Below are positions 43,720-53,907 of a stretch of DNA of 64,000 bases, in pieces. This stretch comes from Undaria pinnatifida (taxonomy: Eukaryota; Sar; Phaeophyceae; Laminariales; Alariaceae): the NCBI GenBank assembly GCA_012845835.1, contig JABAKD010000023.1, forward strand, positions 18,834,691-18,898,690, given 5' to 3'. Made by a program: the position numbers and the translations under genes. The notes below the pieces were generated by a model. That model was not told where the DNA came from, ran no database searches, and saw nothing but the letters and a program-made list of their open reading frames with translations. The stretch's first letter is position 1. The number at the start of each line of letters is the position of its first letter.

Positions 43720-44310
43720 ACGCTAGCTCCGCTGCCACCGGGTGGGCCTCCCCCTGGCGCCGCCATCGCCACTCCCGCAGCGGCCCCATGTGGGCACCGC
43801 GTGGGCCTGGTACACGCGGCGCCCGGCGTCCGCGAGAAAAGAGCCATCGCTGGTCCTGCTGCCATGGGGTAGGACTCCCTCCGCCACCGCTACGGCAGCC
43901 CCCACAGCAGGCGTGAGAGCCTGGTACATGTGGCGTCCGGCGTCAGCGAGAAGAACGCCGTCGCTGGCCGTTCTGCCATGGGGCAGACCTTCCCCCGTTG
44001 CCGTCACCGCTCCCTCCACAGCAGACCCCGCGTGGGTCTAGCACACGGCGCCCGTTGTCCGCAAGAAGAGCGCCACCACTGGCTCCGCTTCTACGGGGCA
44101 GGCTGCCGGCTGCCGCCGTCACCGTAACCCCCACAGAACCCCCCGCGTGGGCCTGGTTTACACGGCGCCCAGCGTCAGAGAGAAGAACGACATATCTGGC
44201 ATCGCTGCCACCACACAGGCCTCCCTCTGCCCCCACAACCGCCCCCACCGTCGATGCAGCCCCCGCCGCCCCAGCCCCTGTCCCCACTCCCGTCTGTACC
44301 GCATGATGGC
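43720..44310. repeat. GC-rich minisatellite, about 115-bp units, open on both strands
   Basis: GCGTGGGCCTGGTACACGCG-type words recur at about 43799, 43914, 44029 and 44146. The plus frame gives a roughly 38-residue repeat (YTRRPASARKEPSLVLLPWG). The minus frame gives DGSFLADAGRRVYQAH with GVLPHGSRTS. Neither strand stays in one frame through the whole array. It could be a coding repeat of a host protein, but no flanking domain is visible. Confidence 0.7.
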
Positions 44311-44859
44311 ATGAGGGGTCGGAGCCAACGTGGCGAAGCTTTCCTCGCTCCTGGTCCAATAACCTTTAATTGAAACAGCGTACAGCAGGGAACACAGGAT
44401 TACGTCAGGACCATGGCAACATACCGAGATAATCGGGAAAACGCGATGAAATAGAAATGTTTGAACACTGCACATGAACGAAATCGTGTACAAGACCACA
44501 ACACGACACCACTGAAATGCACATAACCCAGCGACGTTTGGCAGCAATATTTCTTACGAGACGGAGATGCAGTATAAACTAATGTTGCCTGCACAGGTGG
44601 TTGTGACAACAGTTGCTAGTATTTTATAATGAGACGCGCGAGCGCGAAGTACGAGTCTTTTTTTCTTTGTTTCATAACGAACTAAAGCCTCTTAATATCG
44701 GATCGCAAACGATGGTGGTTTCCTTGAAATATTGTATGGGTTTGTGTATATGTGTGAGTCAACATGATTATCGACCACGTTTGTCCACCGCTTTCTACGT
44801 ACACGGCATCAATGCCATTACCGTCCGGCTCTGTGCACGCACGCGTATCATCGAGCCTT
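44311..44859. other. unassigned sequence
   Basis: No gene or clear repeat. Confidence 0.4.
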
Positions 44860-45540
44860 TCGTGCTGGTTTTAACCGAAAATGACGAAACTACTACCGAT
44901 GCGCGTAGCCATTTTCAGGGGGTTGATCGACGAGACGCACGCACAGCGACGCTGACCCAGCCCAGGTCTCGTGTGTCCTGCTGCTGCCGTTGCGACCGCT
45001 TCTACTACTATTGCTTCTGCTTCTGCTTCTGCTGCTTTTTTTTGTTTGGTTGTTTTGATCTTCCCGGACATCCGGGTAAAACAAGCGTTCTGTTTCTGAT
45101 TCTGCTGCTGCTTCTGCTGCTGCTACGGGTACACATACTATCGAGCCTTTCTCGTGCTGGTTCAAATCGTAAAAACGAAGCTACAACTGATGCGCGTAGC
45201 CATTTTCAGGGGGTTGATCGACGAGACGCACGCACAGCGACGCAGACCTGGCTCAGGTCTCGTGTGTCCTGCTGCTGCCGTTATTACCGCTACTACTACT
45301 GTTGCTTCTGCTTCTGCTGCTACGGGTATACACACTTCCGAGCCTTTCTCGTGCTGGTTTAAACCGAAAAATAAACAAACTACTACTGATGCGCGTAGCC
45401 ATTTTCAGAGGGTTGATCGACGAGACGCACGCACAGCGACGCTGACCCGGCCCAGGTCTCGTGTGTCCTGCTGCTGCCGTTACTACCGCTACTACTGCTG
45501 TTGCTTCTGCGTCTGCTGCTGTTGCTACAGGTACACAGAA
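44860..45540. repeat. R8 tandem array, three units
   Basis: GCGCGTAGCCATTTTCAG begins at 44901, 45192 and 45391. It is followed each time by GGTTGATCGACGAGACGCAC, GCACAGCGACGC, GGTCTCGTGTGTCCTGCTGC and a run of TACTACTGTTGCTTCTGC type. Spacing is 291 and 199 bp because the CTGCTTCTG run varies. The 249-residue plus frame across it is a repeat product. Confidence 0.9.
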
Positions 45541-46229
45541 CGGGTGCCAACTCTTTTTTTCTTCTTCTCTGAGAACAGAGCGTAGATATCAAACAGCGTC
45601 CTGGAGATGTTTGTTCATGTTGGTTTGTTCAGTTCATATCTACGAGACGACCACCAGTGTGCTGCTGTTCTTTCGCTTGCTGGTCTTCCTCAGTGTTTTC
45701 CGTAGTCACCAACAGAGTAGTCCCAGCAGCTGGTCACCAGATCGCAGATTAAACTACTGCAGGTATTGAGGTCGCGCCTCATCATTACCAATTACCTCGT
45801 ACTATACAGCAGTGTGTGGTTCTTGACGGTAATAGTAGTGCTGTTGCGCTACATCGCTCTGCCGTGCGCTGCACCGTCGCCGTGTGAAGCACCGGTACAG
45901 CGAAATATACGGCAGTACTGTACAGCTGTAAAATAGTGGTTACATGTCCACCAGGTACCAGTTCTGCTGCTGTTGTTGCAGCGATCTATATTATCGAACG
46001 ATCGTCGTGCGGCTTTTGCTGCTCTGCTGTGATCGAAGCGCTGCCTAACTCAATCTCTGTCCTATAGTCAAGCAATGCACGAAGGCACATTAATCAGTTC
46101 GTGGATACGAGCACAAGCATGGACTGCATTGTACTCGGCAAATAGAGACAAAGCACGTTACATGATGCTGTAGGCGAGCACAAGATAGCTGTTGACTGTG
46201 TCAAGAGCGAAACAAAACCAGCTCAGATC
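45541..46229. other. unassigned sequence
   Basis: No gene is supported; CAGCAG/GTAC words only. Confidence 0.4.
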
Positions 46230-46771
46230 TCACCAATATCGTCCTCCCTGGTTGGATTTTGTGTCCGCCAAGTAGCCTTCGTGCATTTTTCTCAGACCGT
46301 CCATGACATGCTCGCGCTTTCGTGCGGCAGCGTAACTAGCTGCTGCTGCTGCGGTCGCTGCTATGAATACCTCTTGTTCTCTGTACCTGCCACAGCTGAC
46401 ATCACGCTTTCCAACTCTGGTGTCCATTGCAAGCCCTCGTCATACTCGTCAGCTGGGTCAGGTGCTGTTGCTGCTGCGGTAGCTCTGCCGCCGTCAGGGG
46501 CGGCTGGCTGCCTCCATCTGGTACTACTGCTCCGTGCACACTGCTGCGAGCTAAGGGTGCGAGCTGCGGGTGGGGCGGGCTTGCCTCGTTCTAAAAGCGG
46601 TGGTATCCCCTGTTCCCTTTTTATTGGCCTTCCAGGCGTATGAAACCCTACTTTTATCAAGTAAAACCTAATGCGACACGAAACCGACGGCGGGTTTAAA
46701 AATGCGACACGTTCACAACGGCATGTTCCGACAGTAAAAAATTGCCTCTCCCGCAAGCACGGATATGACAA
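46230..46771 (-). pseudogene. coding relic or exon pair, Ala/Pro-rich then helical, unknown
   Basis: One minus frame (to 46361) is Pro/Ala/Arg-rich and then reads DEYDEGLQWTPELESVMSAV, ending in a stop after ENKRYS. The overlapping next frame reads EQEVFIAATAAAAASYAAAR, KREHVMDGLRKMHEGYLAD and ends at 46230. Both look protein-like, and together they would need a one-frame change or a short splice near 46380. A tiny GTATTCATAG word sits exactly there. No domain is recognised and no start context was found. Confidence 0.3.
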
Positions 46772-46849
46772 ATTTCCGGGATTTCAGTTGAAAGGCCTTG
46801 CTTTACGTACTACGTGAGATTTTGGAGTTTTCAGACATGGGCATAACTG

Positions 46850-47075
46850 ACAAAACCAAAAGACACCGTGCAGAGAGCACAACGCTACGACCCTGCCGCC
46901 CAGCAGCAGTCCAGGCGCCTAGCAGCAGCAACCTGCAACTCTATGCGTGTGCCGTTGCTGTAGCTAGTTGCTTTGATCGGAGCCTGCGATACTCCACCCG
47001 ACTATACGCCATCTCTCTGTGATGTTTCTGTGACACGTGACGTGGCGATTAAAAGTGCCCCTCTGGTAAGGATCG
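46850..47075 (-). repeat. R4 fragment, inverted
   Basis: ACGCTACGACCCTGCCGCCC, AGCAGCAGTCCAG, CCTGCAACTCTATGCG and GCTTTGATCGGAGC match the reverse complement of the R4 unit end at about 15170-15285. Confidence 0.7.
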
Positions 47076-47099
47076 TTCATATTTTTTAACGTTCCTTAT

Positions 47100-48215
47100 A
47101 GTTATGTCCAAAGTGGTATACATTGTATGATACGGCCTATGACCCAACACAACTATTCTGCTATGCAGTGCCAGGTATACAGCGGAAGCAGTCAACCCGC
47201 ACGGTGCGATGGTCGCGGTCAGCAGTTAGCAGCATGCACGTACCTGCTGTTTGTAGTCGCGGGCAATGGCCTATGCACCACAGGCAACAAGGGCACTGTT
47301 GTGCTGCTTGCATGTATGACTAAGGTTAATGACATGCACCAGTTTACCACTCTGCAACCGGATGTTTTCAGCAATTTATTGCCTTACTAGGACCTTTTTA
47401 AGTCCTTATATGTCCGTCCAAATACCGTCCAAATAACACTGCTGCTGCTTGTGCAGTTCTCGTTGCTCTACAGCAGTATCAGGAAGACTTCAGCAGCAGT
47501 ACAGCAGCGCTGTGCGATTCTCGCAGTCAGCAGTCAGCAGCTCATCCGTACCTATCTGCTATTTGTTGTTGTCGGCAATTGCCTTAGCACCATGCCTAAA
47601 GGCAAAACGTGCTCTGATGCGTACTTTTTGTGTACTGCTCTGGACAGATTTTTTTGGAACTTTTCCATTCGATATTATTACAACAGTGGTCCGTATATTT
47701 ACGTCCAAACAGCACTGTGTGCTGCTGCTGGAGGGTCTTGTCCTTTTCTGGTGTATGGTACAGTATCAGGCAGACGGCAGCATCAGGCAGACGGCAGCAT
47801 CAGGCAGACGGCAGCATCAGGCAGACGGCAGCATCAGTACACAGTACAGCAGTGCGGTGCGATTCTCGCAGTCAACAGTCAGCAGGACGTACCTAATGCA
47901 CCGCTGCTTGCATTTTGTGTACTGCTCTGGACGTTTTTTTTTTTTCACTTTTTCAATTAAAATTAGTATTACAATGGTCCTTATATTAATCCAAACAGCA
48001 CTGCGTGCTGCTGCTGGAGGGTCCTGTCCTCTTCTGGTGTATGGTACAGCAGTATCAGGCAGACGTCAGCATCAGTACACAGTACAGCAGTGCTTGGTGA
48101 TTCTCGCAGTCAACAGTCAGCAGTACGTACCTGCCTGCTGTTTGCTGTCGGTATGTCTATGCCCCATGAGGCAACACCAACGCTTGCATGTTGTGTGTCA
48201 CATGTGTGGCGTGCA
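47100..48215. repeat. R9 tandem array, units of about 290 bp
   Basis: GCTGCTGCTGGAGGGTCYTGTCC lies at 47721 and 48007. Shared blocks are TTTTGTGTACTGCTCTGGAC, CAAACAGCACTG, TTCTGGTGTATGGTACAG and GCGATTCTCGCAGTCARCAG. More decayed units reach back to about 47160 (GCGATGGTCGCGGTCAGCAG). The 261-residue plus frame here is a repeat product. Confidence 0.8.
47767..47840. repeat. 17-bp minisatellite, four copies
   Basis: CAGGCAGACGGCAGCAT is repeated four times without visible change, so this expansion is recent. It lies inside an R9 unit. Confidence 0.9.
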
Positions 48216-48369
48216 TGTGTGTGCGTGTAGCTGATACGGCTCAAAAACTAAAAACAGTAAAAACAAACCCAAAGGAGGTTTTTTACATGTTTGGGTCAAG
48301 TCCACACGTTTGACTTGGATTTTGATCAATGTTCAAATCCCGACGAGAAATCTCGATTTAGTTTTAGTT

Positions 48370-48640
48370 TTTGCAACTATTTATTAATATATACAAGCGC
48401 AAAAATCGGCGCGCTTCGCGTGCCTTATTTTTTCTTTTTGGGCTGCGCCAGGCGAAGGTCGTAGATGGTATCCACGGAAACCGTTGAATTGCGATCGCCG
48501 CTGTAGTCCCAGACTCGTTGAAGCAGTAGAGGTAGGTGTGAAAGGCATGCTGTCGCTGTGGTGCCTGTTTGCGCTGCTGCTGTTTGGGCCGTTTCCCGGT
48601 CAACGGAAGCGCGACCCTCGTGCAGGTGTCTTATTGTAAC
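48370..48640 (-). repeat. R6 dispersed repeat, copy 3
   Basis: Best-preserved copy. The minus strand reads TGACCGGGAAACGGCC, TTTCACACCTACCTCTACTG, ACGAGTCTGGGAC, GGTTTCCGTGGATACCATC and CGATTTTTGCGCTTGTATA. Confidence 0.7.
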
Positions 48641-49364
48641 TACAGACACGTCCGACGACCAAGCATCCTTTTTAGCGGGACTGGTAAATGCTCACGGCTT
48701 GAATATCGTAGCATTAGTTGTGGACTAGTTATCCGTTCGAACCCTATATACTTTTTTTCAATACCACAGAAAATGGTCTGGGTGTAGAATTAACCGAAAC
48801 GGACCAAGGGCAAGCTCAAAAAGCGAAGAGTTGATAGCGTGGGTCGATGTTTTCCAGATTCTCGAACGATGTTCTATTATACTTGCACTCACAGACCATG
48901 CCACACTTAAAACTCGCCGAGGGTGCTTTATTTTGTCGTGGACGTTATAATCGCAGGTACGTGTATCTTCAGCATGCAGCAGTAGGCACCGGTACCACCG
49001 GTTCGTGGGTGCGTGGTTGGTCGGTGGATGGGTGAGAGTGGGTTGTTAACACGTAATTGTACTCCGCTGGAGGTGCAACGTACCCATGATTGTGTTTTCA
49101 AGATAAACTACTTTCAAGATAAAACACGAGTGCAGACCAAACACCTCTGTTTGCTCGTGTACGTACTGCTGTACTTCTGTAGCAGATATCGGTTTGGTGG
49201 TAGGAGGGGTTGATCGGGTGGGTTGGTGCCGGTCGTTTCGTTCGTGGGTGAGAGCTCTCGTGCCTGTTGGAGGTTGAGCTGTTATTTTTTTGGTACAGTA
49301 TGTATGCCTTTCTCTCCGCTGTATTGCCGACCTGCTCTGGCGAAGTTCGAGTACGAACCAACGT
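48641..49364. other. unassigned sequence
   Basis: No gene is supported. Confidence 0.4.
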
Positions 49365-49530
49365 ATCCGTTTGCGATTGTGCTACTGTGGCATGGTGGGT
49401 GGGTCGGTTGGTGGATGGATGGCTTGGTCGGTGGGTGGGTGTGTCGTGCGGTGCGTGGGTGGTGTTTTGTCGGCCAAGTGGAAGCAGATGTCGTGTTGGT
49501 TCGGTTGTTGTGTTCGGCCGGCGGGATGGG
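49365..49530 (+). repeat. R1 body fragment
   Basis: GGTGGGTGGGTCGGTTGGTG, GTGTGTCGTGCGGTGCGTGG, TTTGTCGGCCAAGTGGAAGC and GTCGTGTTGGTTCGGTTG resemble the R1 body and the related stretch at 2735-2870. Confidence 0.5.
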
Positions 49531-49534
49531 GATT

Positions 49535-49885
49535 TCGACACCGTGCAGGATGTGGACCCGGGAGAACTCGATTGTCGTTCTTGGGGTGTCGGAGTTGTAG
49601 AGATATTGAAATGTGTCTGAACTGGAGATGGAACCCAATCTTCCGCGGGTGCGGCGGGACTAGGGGGTTCAAACGAAAAGACGTGGCCCTATCCTCCCCG
49701 GGTTGTGCTCGCTCTACGCGCCCTAGCCAATCGGCGATCGGCAAGTGGTATTGGTGTTCCACACCGTGCGGGGCGGTGTGAACCCGGGATAACTCGATTT
49801 TCGTTCCCGGGGTGTCGGAGTTGTAGAGATATGGAAGGATGTCTGAACCAAGTATGAGACCCAAACATCCCCGGGTGCGGTGGGA
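49535..49885 (-). repeat. R2 satellite, two units, inverted
   Basis: GTGTCGGAGTTGTAGAGATA, CTATCCTCCCCGGGTTG, GCGCCCTAGCCAATCGGCGA and ACACCGTGCGGGGCGGTGTG are the reverse complement of R2. Confidence 0.8.
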
Positions 49886-50010
49886 CTGAGGTGGGGGTTG
49901 CCCCTAGCGGCAACTCCCTATGCGCGCGCCTCGCCCCATGATTGGCCGAGGGCAGGTTTGGATTTGGGCCTCGGAAACGCAGGGATGAAAGCCATATGTC
50001 TATTGTATTT
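49870..50010 (+). repeat. R1 end module next to R2
   Basis: GGTGCGGTGGGACTGAGG, GCGCGCGCCTCGCCCC, ATGATTGGCCGAGGGC and CGGAAACGCAGGGATGAA. This is the same R2-R1 junction as at 905-930, in mirror orientation. Confidence 0.75.
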
Positions 50011-50106
50011 TATTCCGGTTGTTTGATGGCGCTGGTTGCGCGCTATGATACAGTGCCTGTGTAATCACTTTGCACAGATGGGAGTAATCAGTATTGTCAG
50101 CTTCGA

Positions 50107-50738
50107 CAGGTGTGCCAAGCTATTGTCAGGCATTTTCACGGGTCAGGTCAAACCTCGCACGTCGGATGTTTTAATGACTCCTGAACAGACCCGACCCTAC
50201 CCATGACATGTCGAAACTTGTTGACCCGACCCGACCCGCGAGATTTGAAAACCTCACGACCCGGCCCGGTCTGACCCATGAGTTCTTCAGCACCCCGTGA
50301 CTCGGCCCTCCCCGACCCGCCAGACTCGAGTCACGTTGACCCGTGATATTTTTGCTTCCACAGGTTCGACTCGCGGATACGCCCCGCGGGTCGATATTAA
50401 AAAAGCTGTTCAATCTCTAAATTTGTACCCCGCAATGATATGTGGCGTAGGTGTAAGGGGTGGATAGGCGTAGAGATGAATATATACGTTTGGCGGCGTT
50501 TCAATATACGAATAAATCGAAAAGGAGTATCGGCACCACGGAGGCCCTTGCAGGAAGCGTTAAACTTCAATGTGTCCGATCCGTTGGTCGTTGGGTCCGA
50601 CCCGCGAGTCAAAAGAAATCAACCCGCGAGTGGTCACGACTCGATCCGACCCGTGAGATTTCTAACCTCTTGACCCGACCTGACACGATCCCCAGGTCGG
50701 GTCATGAACCGTGAAATCCCTGGGTATGTCGACCCCTG
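50107..50738. mobile_element. probable non-autonomous hAT-like element, GACCC-rich, about 630 bp
   Basis: The ends pair imperfectly. CAGGTGTGCC...CAGGCATTTTCACGG at the left corresponds to CAGGGGTCGACATACCCAGG and GATTTCACGG at the right (reversed). Inside both ends, TTGACCCGACCCGACCCGCG-type words are densely repeated, mostly as GACCCGACC or CGGGTCGG. Plant hAT elements often have such GGGTCGG subterminal repeats. No convincing 8-bp target duplication was found and no transposase is present, so the limits and class are uncertain. Confidence 0.4.
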
Positions 50739-51599
50739 TTAAACCCGTATGTCTCTTAGGCTCAGGTATCTTTAGCCGTAGCGGCGAATGTACAATACCA
50801 GGAATAAGTTGGATTATTTAATTCCGTTCTTGCGCCACTTCCTTCAGCACTTTCTGGAGGGGAACCTTGTACCTGGTGTATGTCTAGTTTGTCAAGCGGC
50901 CCATTTTGTTAATTTTCATCAATCCTCAATCAACGTTGTCCAACAACCACGGTTGACCTTCGATATCGAGATATACAAATCACGACCAGCCCTCTTCGTT
51001 TTGGGCAAGGCCACATGAATGTAGGCGACAACACCGACGAGTTGAGGTTGATCCATGCTTTATGGCTTGAGAGGCTGCCCGCGTTGTCCTGTGGTCTTGC
51101 GTCAAATCCGCCCAAACTTCATTTTTGCCCGTTGGGAGACAGTCGAGAGTTTTTGTCTCTGTTTTCTACATAGCAGCCAGGAGCCTGGTCGGCGCCCGCC
51201 ACACGTCATCGGCCGTAGCGTGAACACTGTTCGCCAAGAGTGGGTCGGAGTCCCTCAAGAGCTCGCCACGCTCAGATTTCACGACGCTGTCGTTGATTTC
51301 GTCGAACCAGGACACGAAATTGTCGTTTTTAATCCAAGATTGCTTGATAATTTTTCAAGCAAATGTTGCCGAAGATTGACGTTTTTTTTCCCTCTGAAAA
51401 ATTGGAAAGCGCCAACTACTGTAATGGGGCCCTTAGGCATCCTGCCGTACGGGAGCAATTTGGCAGGTATCTTTGAAAATTGAAGAATTTTCTGCAGTAT
51501 CGCTTTGCCATTAGCAAACGGTCTTAGCCAAGATCAAGACGTACCATCGTGCAAAATTTTGGGAGGTTTTTATAATTCCTGGAGGGATAACAGGGAAAC
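50739..51599. other. unassigned sequence with one shared short piece
   Basis: 50822-50882 is the inverted partner of 14080-14135. Coding-like frames on both strands at 51050-51490 have no motif. They may be flanking parts of the gag fossil that follows. Confidence 0.35.
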
Positions 51600-53605
51600 G
51601 TTTCATTAGTTTTTCTATAATATGAAACTTTTTTTGCATTGGCCCCAGCGCGCGGCGCCCCGATGCCGCAGCCACCGCTGCCAAAACCAGCGTCGCCGCT
51701 GCTTCCGCCGCCACCGCTACCCGCTGAGGCCGCTTTGCCCTTCCCAATGCCCTTCTTGGCCGGGGTATCTTTGGGGGCATCACCGCTGGCAGCAGGACCG
51801 CCATCGGCCGACCTACCACCGGTCGCCTCCCCCCCCGCGCTTAGTGCCGGTCCCTCCGTGCGGGGGGGGCCGACGTGTGTGGAGTCGCAGGCGGCCCCGA
51901 AACAGCACTTGCCGATCTTCGCCCACTGGCGGCATTCGCCCTCCGCGACACCGGCCGCAATGGCGGGGTCGGCGGCGGGTTGGACGTGGGCTTTGATAAG
52001 CCCATCACTTTAAGTGTAACCGTCAAGGCGGTGCTAGTGCGGCCCCGGGATGGCAGGGAAAGCACTCACGGCCAGCGGGTAGACCCAGCTGTGGCCGCGG
52101 ATGTCAGAGACGGCGCGCAGATCCAGTGTGAACTTATCCTGGTCCTTTTGGCCACTTCCGGCAGCCTGGCGCAGTTTCCCTGGAATTCGCGATGGCGTAG
52201 TGCTCCATCCCATGGTTGTTGAGCATCTTGACCCCGAACTTGAGCGCTTCGCGTAGAGCCTCCACGTGAGAAGGCGTCACGCGGAGGTCCGCAGCGTCCT
52301 GCGGGAACCCGCGAGTCGCGATTGTTACAATAACGTGCCCCAGAATGAAAAGGTGCTGCAACAACGGCAGGGTGACTCCGGCCCCACCGCGCGGCAAGTA
52401 GGCCAATAATCTATGGTTTCCAGACCTTTTATCATGGTGTGGACGCGGGCCGAGATGTCGACCGTGTCTTTCACGCGTCTTTGCATTGCCGCCCTCTGCA
52501 TAGATGCCGGGTGGCCCCCGCAGATCACCTGCTACAGGCGGGTCGTGGGGTTGCTTCATGACGTCACGGCGCGGTCGGTGACTATTTTGTTGATCTGCTC
52601 CCCGAGACTGTTCGAGGTGTTGCAAGCGCCGACGTCTCCAAGGAGAACCCGGCCGAGCCCCGGTGCGCCCAGCCCGTCGTGGGCTGCTTTGCCGAGTGCG
52701 ACCGATGGCACGCCGATGGCCCCGGCACTGCCCAGAGCTCCGCCTGTCCGAACTCCCTCCCAGGGCCCACGGCGAGCCCTCCTGGCTATCCATAGGAGGC
52801 TCCGATGGCTCCGCCACCACCTAGAACGCTGCCGTGACCGACCCCCACCCCTAAGGTCCACGGCGAGCCCGTCTGGCTATCCATAGAGGACGCTGGGGAC
52901 TCCGGCGTCGTCATATGGCGCCGTCGTAGCGGAGTCCCTCCCAAGGTCGACCACGGGCCCGCCCACCTTTCTATAGAAGGCACCGATTACTCCTGCACCG
53001 CCCAGAGCGCGGCCTTAGCCGAACCCCGCCCCCGAGCCAGAGGTGAGCATGACTATCTGTCCATAGGGGGCGCCGACGGCTCCAGCGCCACTTCAAGCGC
53101 CGCCGTACCCCCCCCCCCCCCCCCCCCCCCCCCCTTTGCCCGACGGCGAGCCCATCCTCTTGTCCGGTAGGAGCCTCGGCGACCCGTGCGCTACCAGAGC
53201 ACCGTGATATCCGATCCGCTTTCCTCAGTCGGCGGTGATCCCGCCTGATGGTCCGAGAAGAGCGCTGGGGGCGCCGGCGCCGCCGAGGGCACCGCCATAT
53301 CCGTATCCCCTCCCGGGCCCACGCCAAGCCCGTCCACCTTTCCGAGGATGCTCGCCCCGCCACACCCACCAGCAACCGGCTTTTGCCGGGCAGAGCGGCG
53401 CCAGGGGAGGTGTGACTCACTTGGGGGGGGGCGTCGGTGGACCCTCCGAGCTGCGGTCCGAACACGCCGGCGCCGTTCGTCCCTTCCCTGGAGACTGGTC
53501 GGCGTGTGGCGTCGACGGAGTCTTCGTCGCTTGGAGCACGGAATAGAGCTGCACGAACTCGTTCAACGTTTCCTGCTTGAAAATTGCAAGTTCAGCCTGT
53601 GACAC
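51600..53605 (-). mobile_element. LTR-retrotransposon-like gag region, fossil, CCCH finger
   Basis: The minus strand is GC-rich and coding-like throughout. A start-like head near 53605 reads MSQAELAIFKQETLNEFVQL. A Gly/Ala/Pro-rich middle with imperfect repeats lies at about 53400-52650. A helical part near 52400-52150 has HVEALREALKFGVKMLNNHG. Near the end, at about 51960-51890, is a CCCH zinc finger, CRQWAKIGKCCFGAACDSTH (spacing 8, 5, 3), followed by a Gly/Ala/Lys-rich tail. A CCCH finger at the end of a Gag-like protein would bind nucleic acid. No polymerase or LTRs were seen. The copy is broken in several places and looks moderately old. The family is not assigned, and a host-derived protein is the alternative. 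Confidence 0.45.
53108..53134. repeat. C run of about 27
   Basis: Homopolymer inside the gag-like fossil; its length is likely to vary between individuals or assemblies. Confidence 0.9.
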
Positions 53606-53820
53606 GGACTCCCCCCCCCATTCCTGTCGCCATCTATCGTTTTCCTATGGACATCGAGCCTGCCACAATCGTTTGGATTTTATGGAGAATGATGGAAGCA
53701 GCGGGGAAGCTCGGAAGCGAGACGAGCATTGCGAAACGATGCGGCACAGAACAGACAAAGGCGGCGCGGGTATGGAAGGGGGCAACGGCTATTTGAGATT
53801 AGTCGGGGAAGACAGTGGAT

Positions 53821-53907
53821 ACTATCCTGGCACCGACCTGGACGCAGGTATTATCCATGCACCGACCCGGACGAGGGTACTATCCTTGCGCCGGCATGGA
53901 CGCGGGT
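53821..53907. repeat. 29-bp minisatellite, three copies
   Basis: Units start at 53821, 53850 and 53879 (ACTATCCTGGCACCGACCTG and variants), about 80 percent alike. Confidence 0.85.

Noticed and set aside
44613-45362. 249-codon plus frame
   Set aside because: It runs through the R8 tandem units and a CTGCTTCTG run; the residues simply repeat with the DNA.
47449-48234. 261-codon plus frame, longest in the window
   Set aside because: It spans the R9 array and the 17-bp minisatellite; both unit lengths create open frames in more than one phase.
48720-48760. GTTCGAACCC, possible tRNA T-arm
   Set aside because: The flanking bases do not pair as a T-stem, and no acceptor or anticodon arm lies at the right distance.
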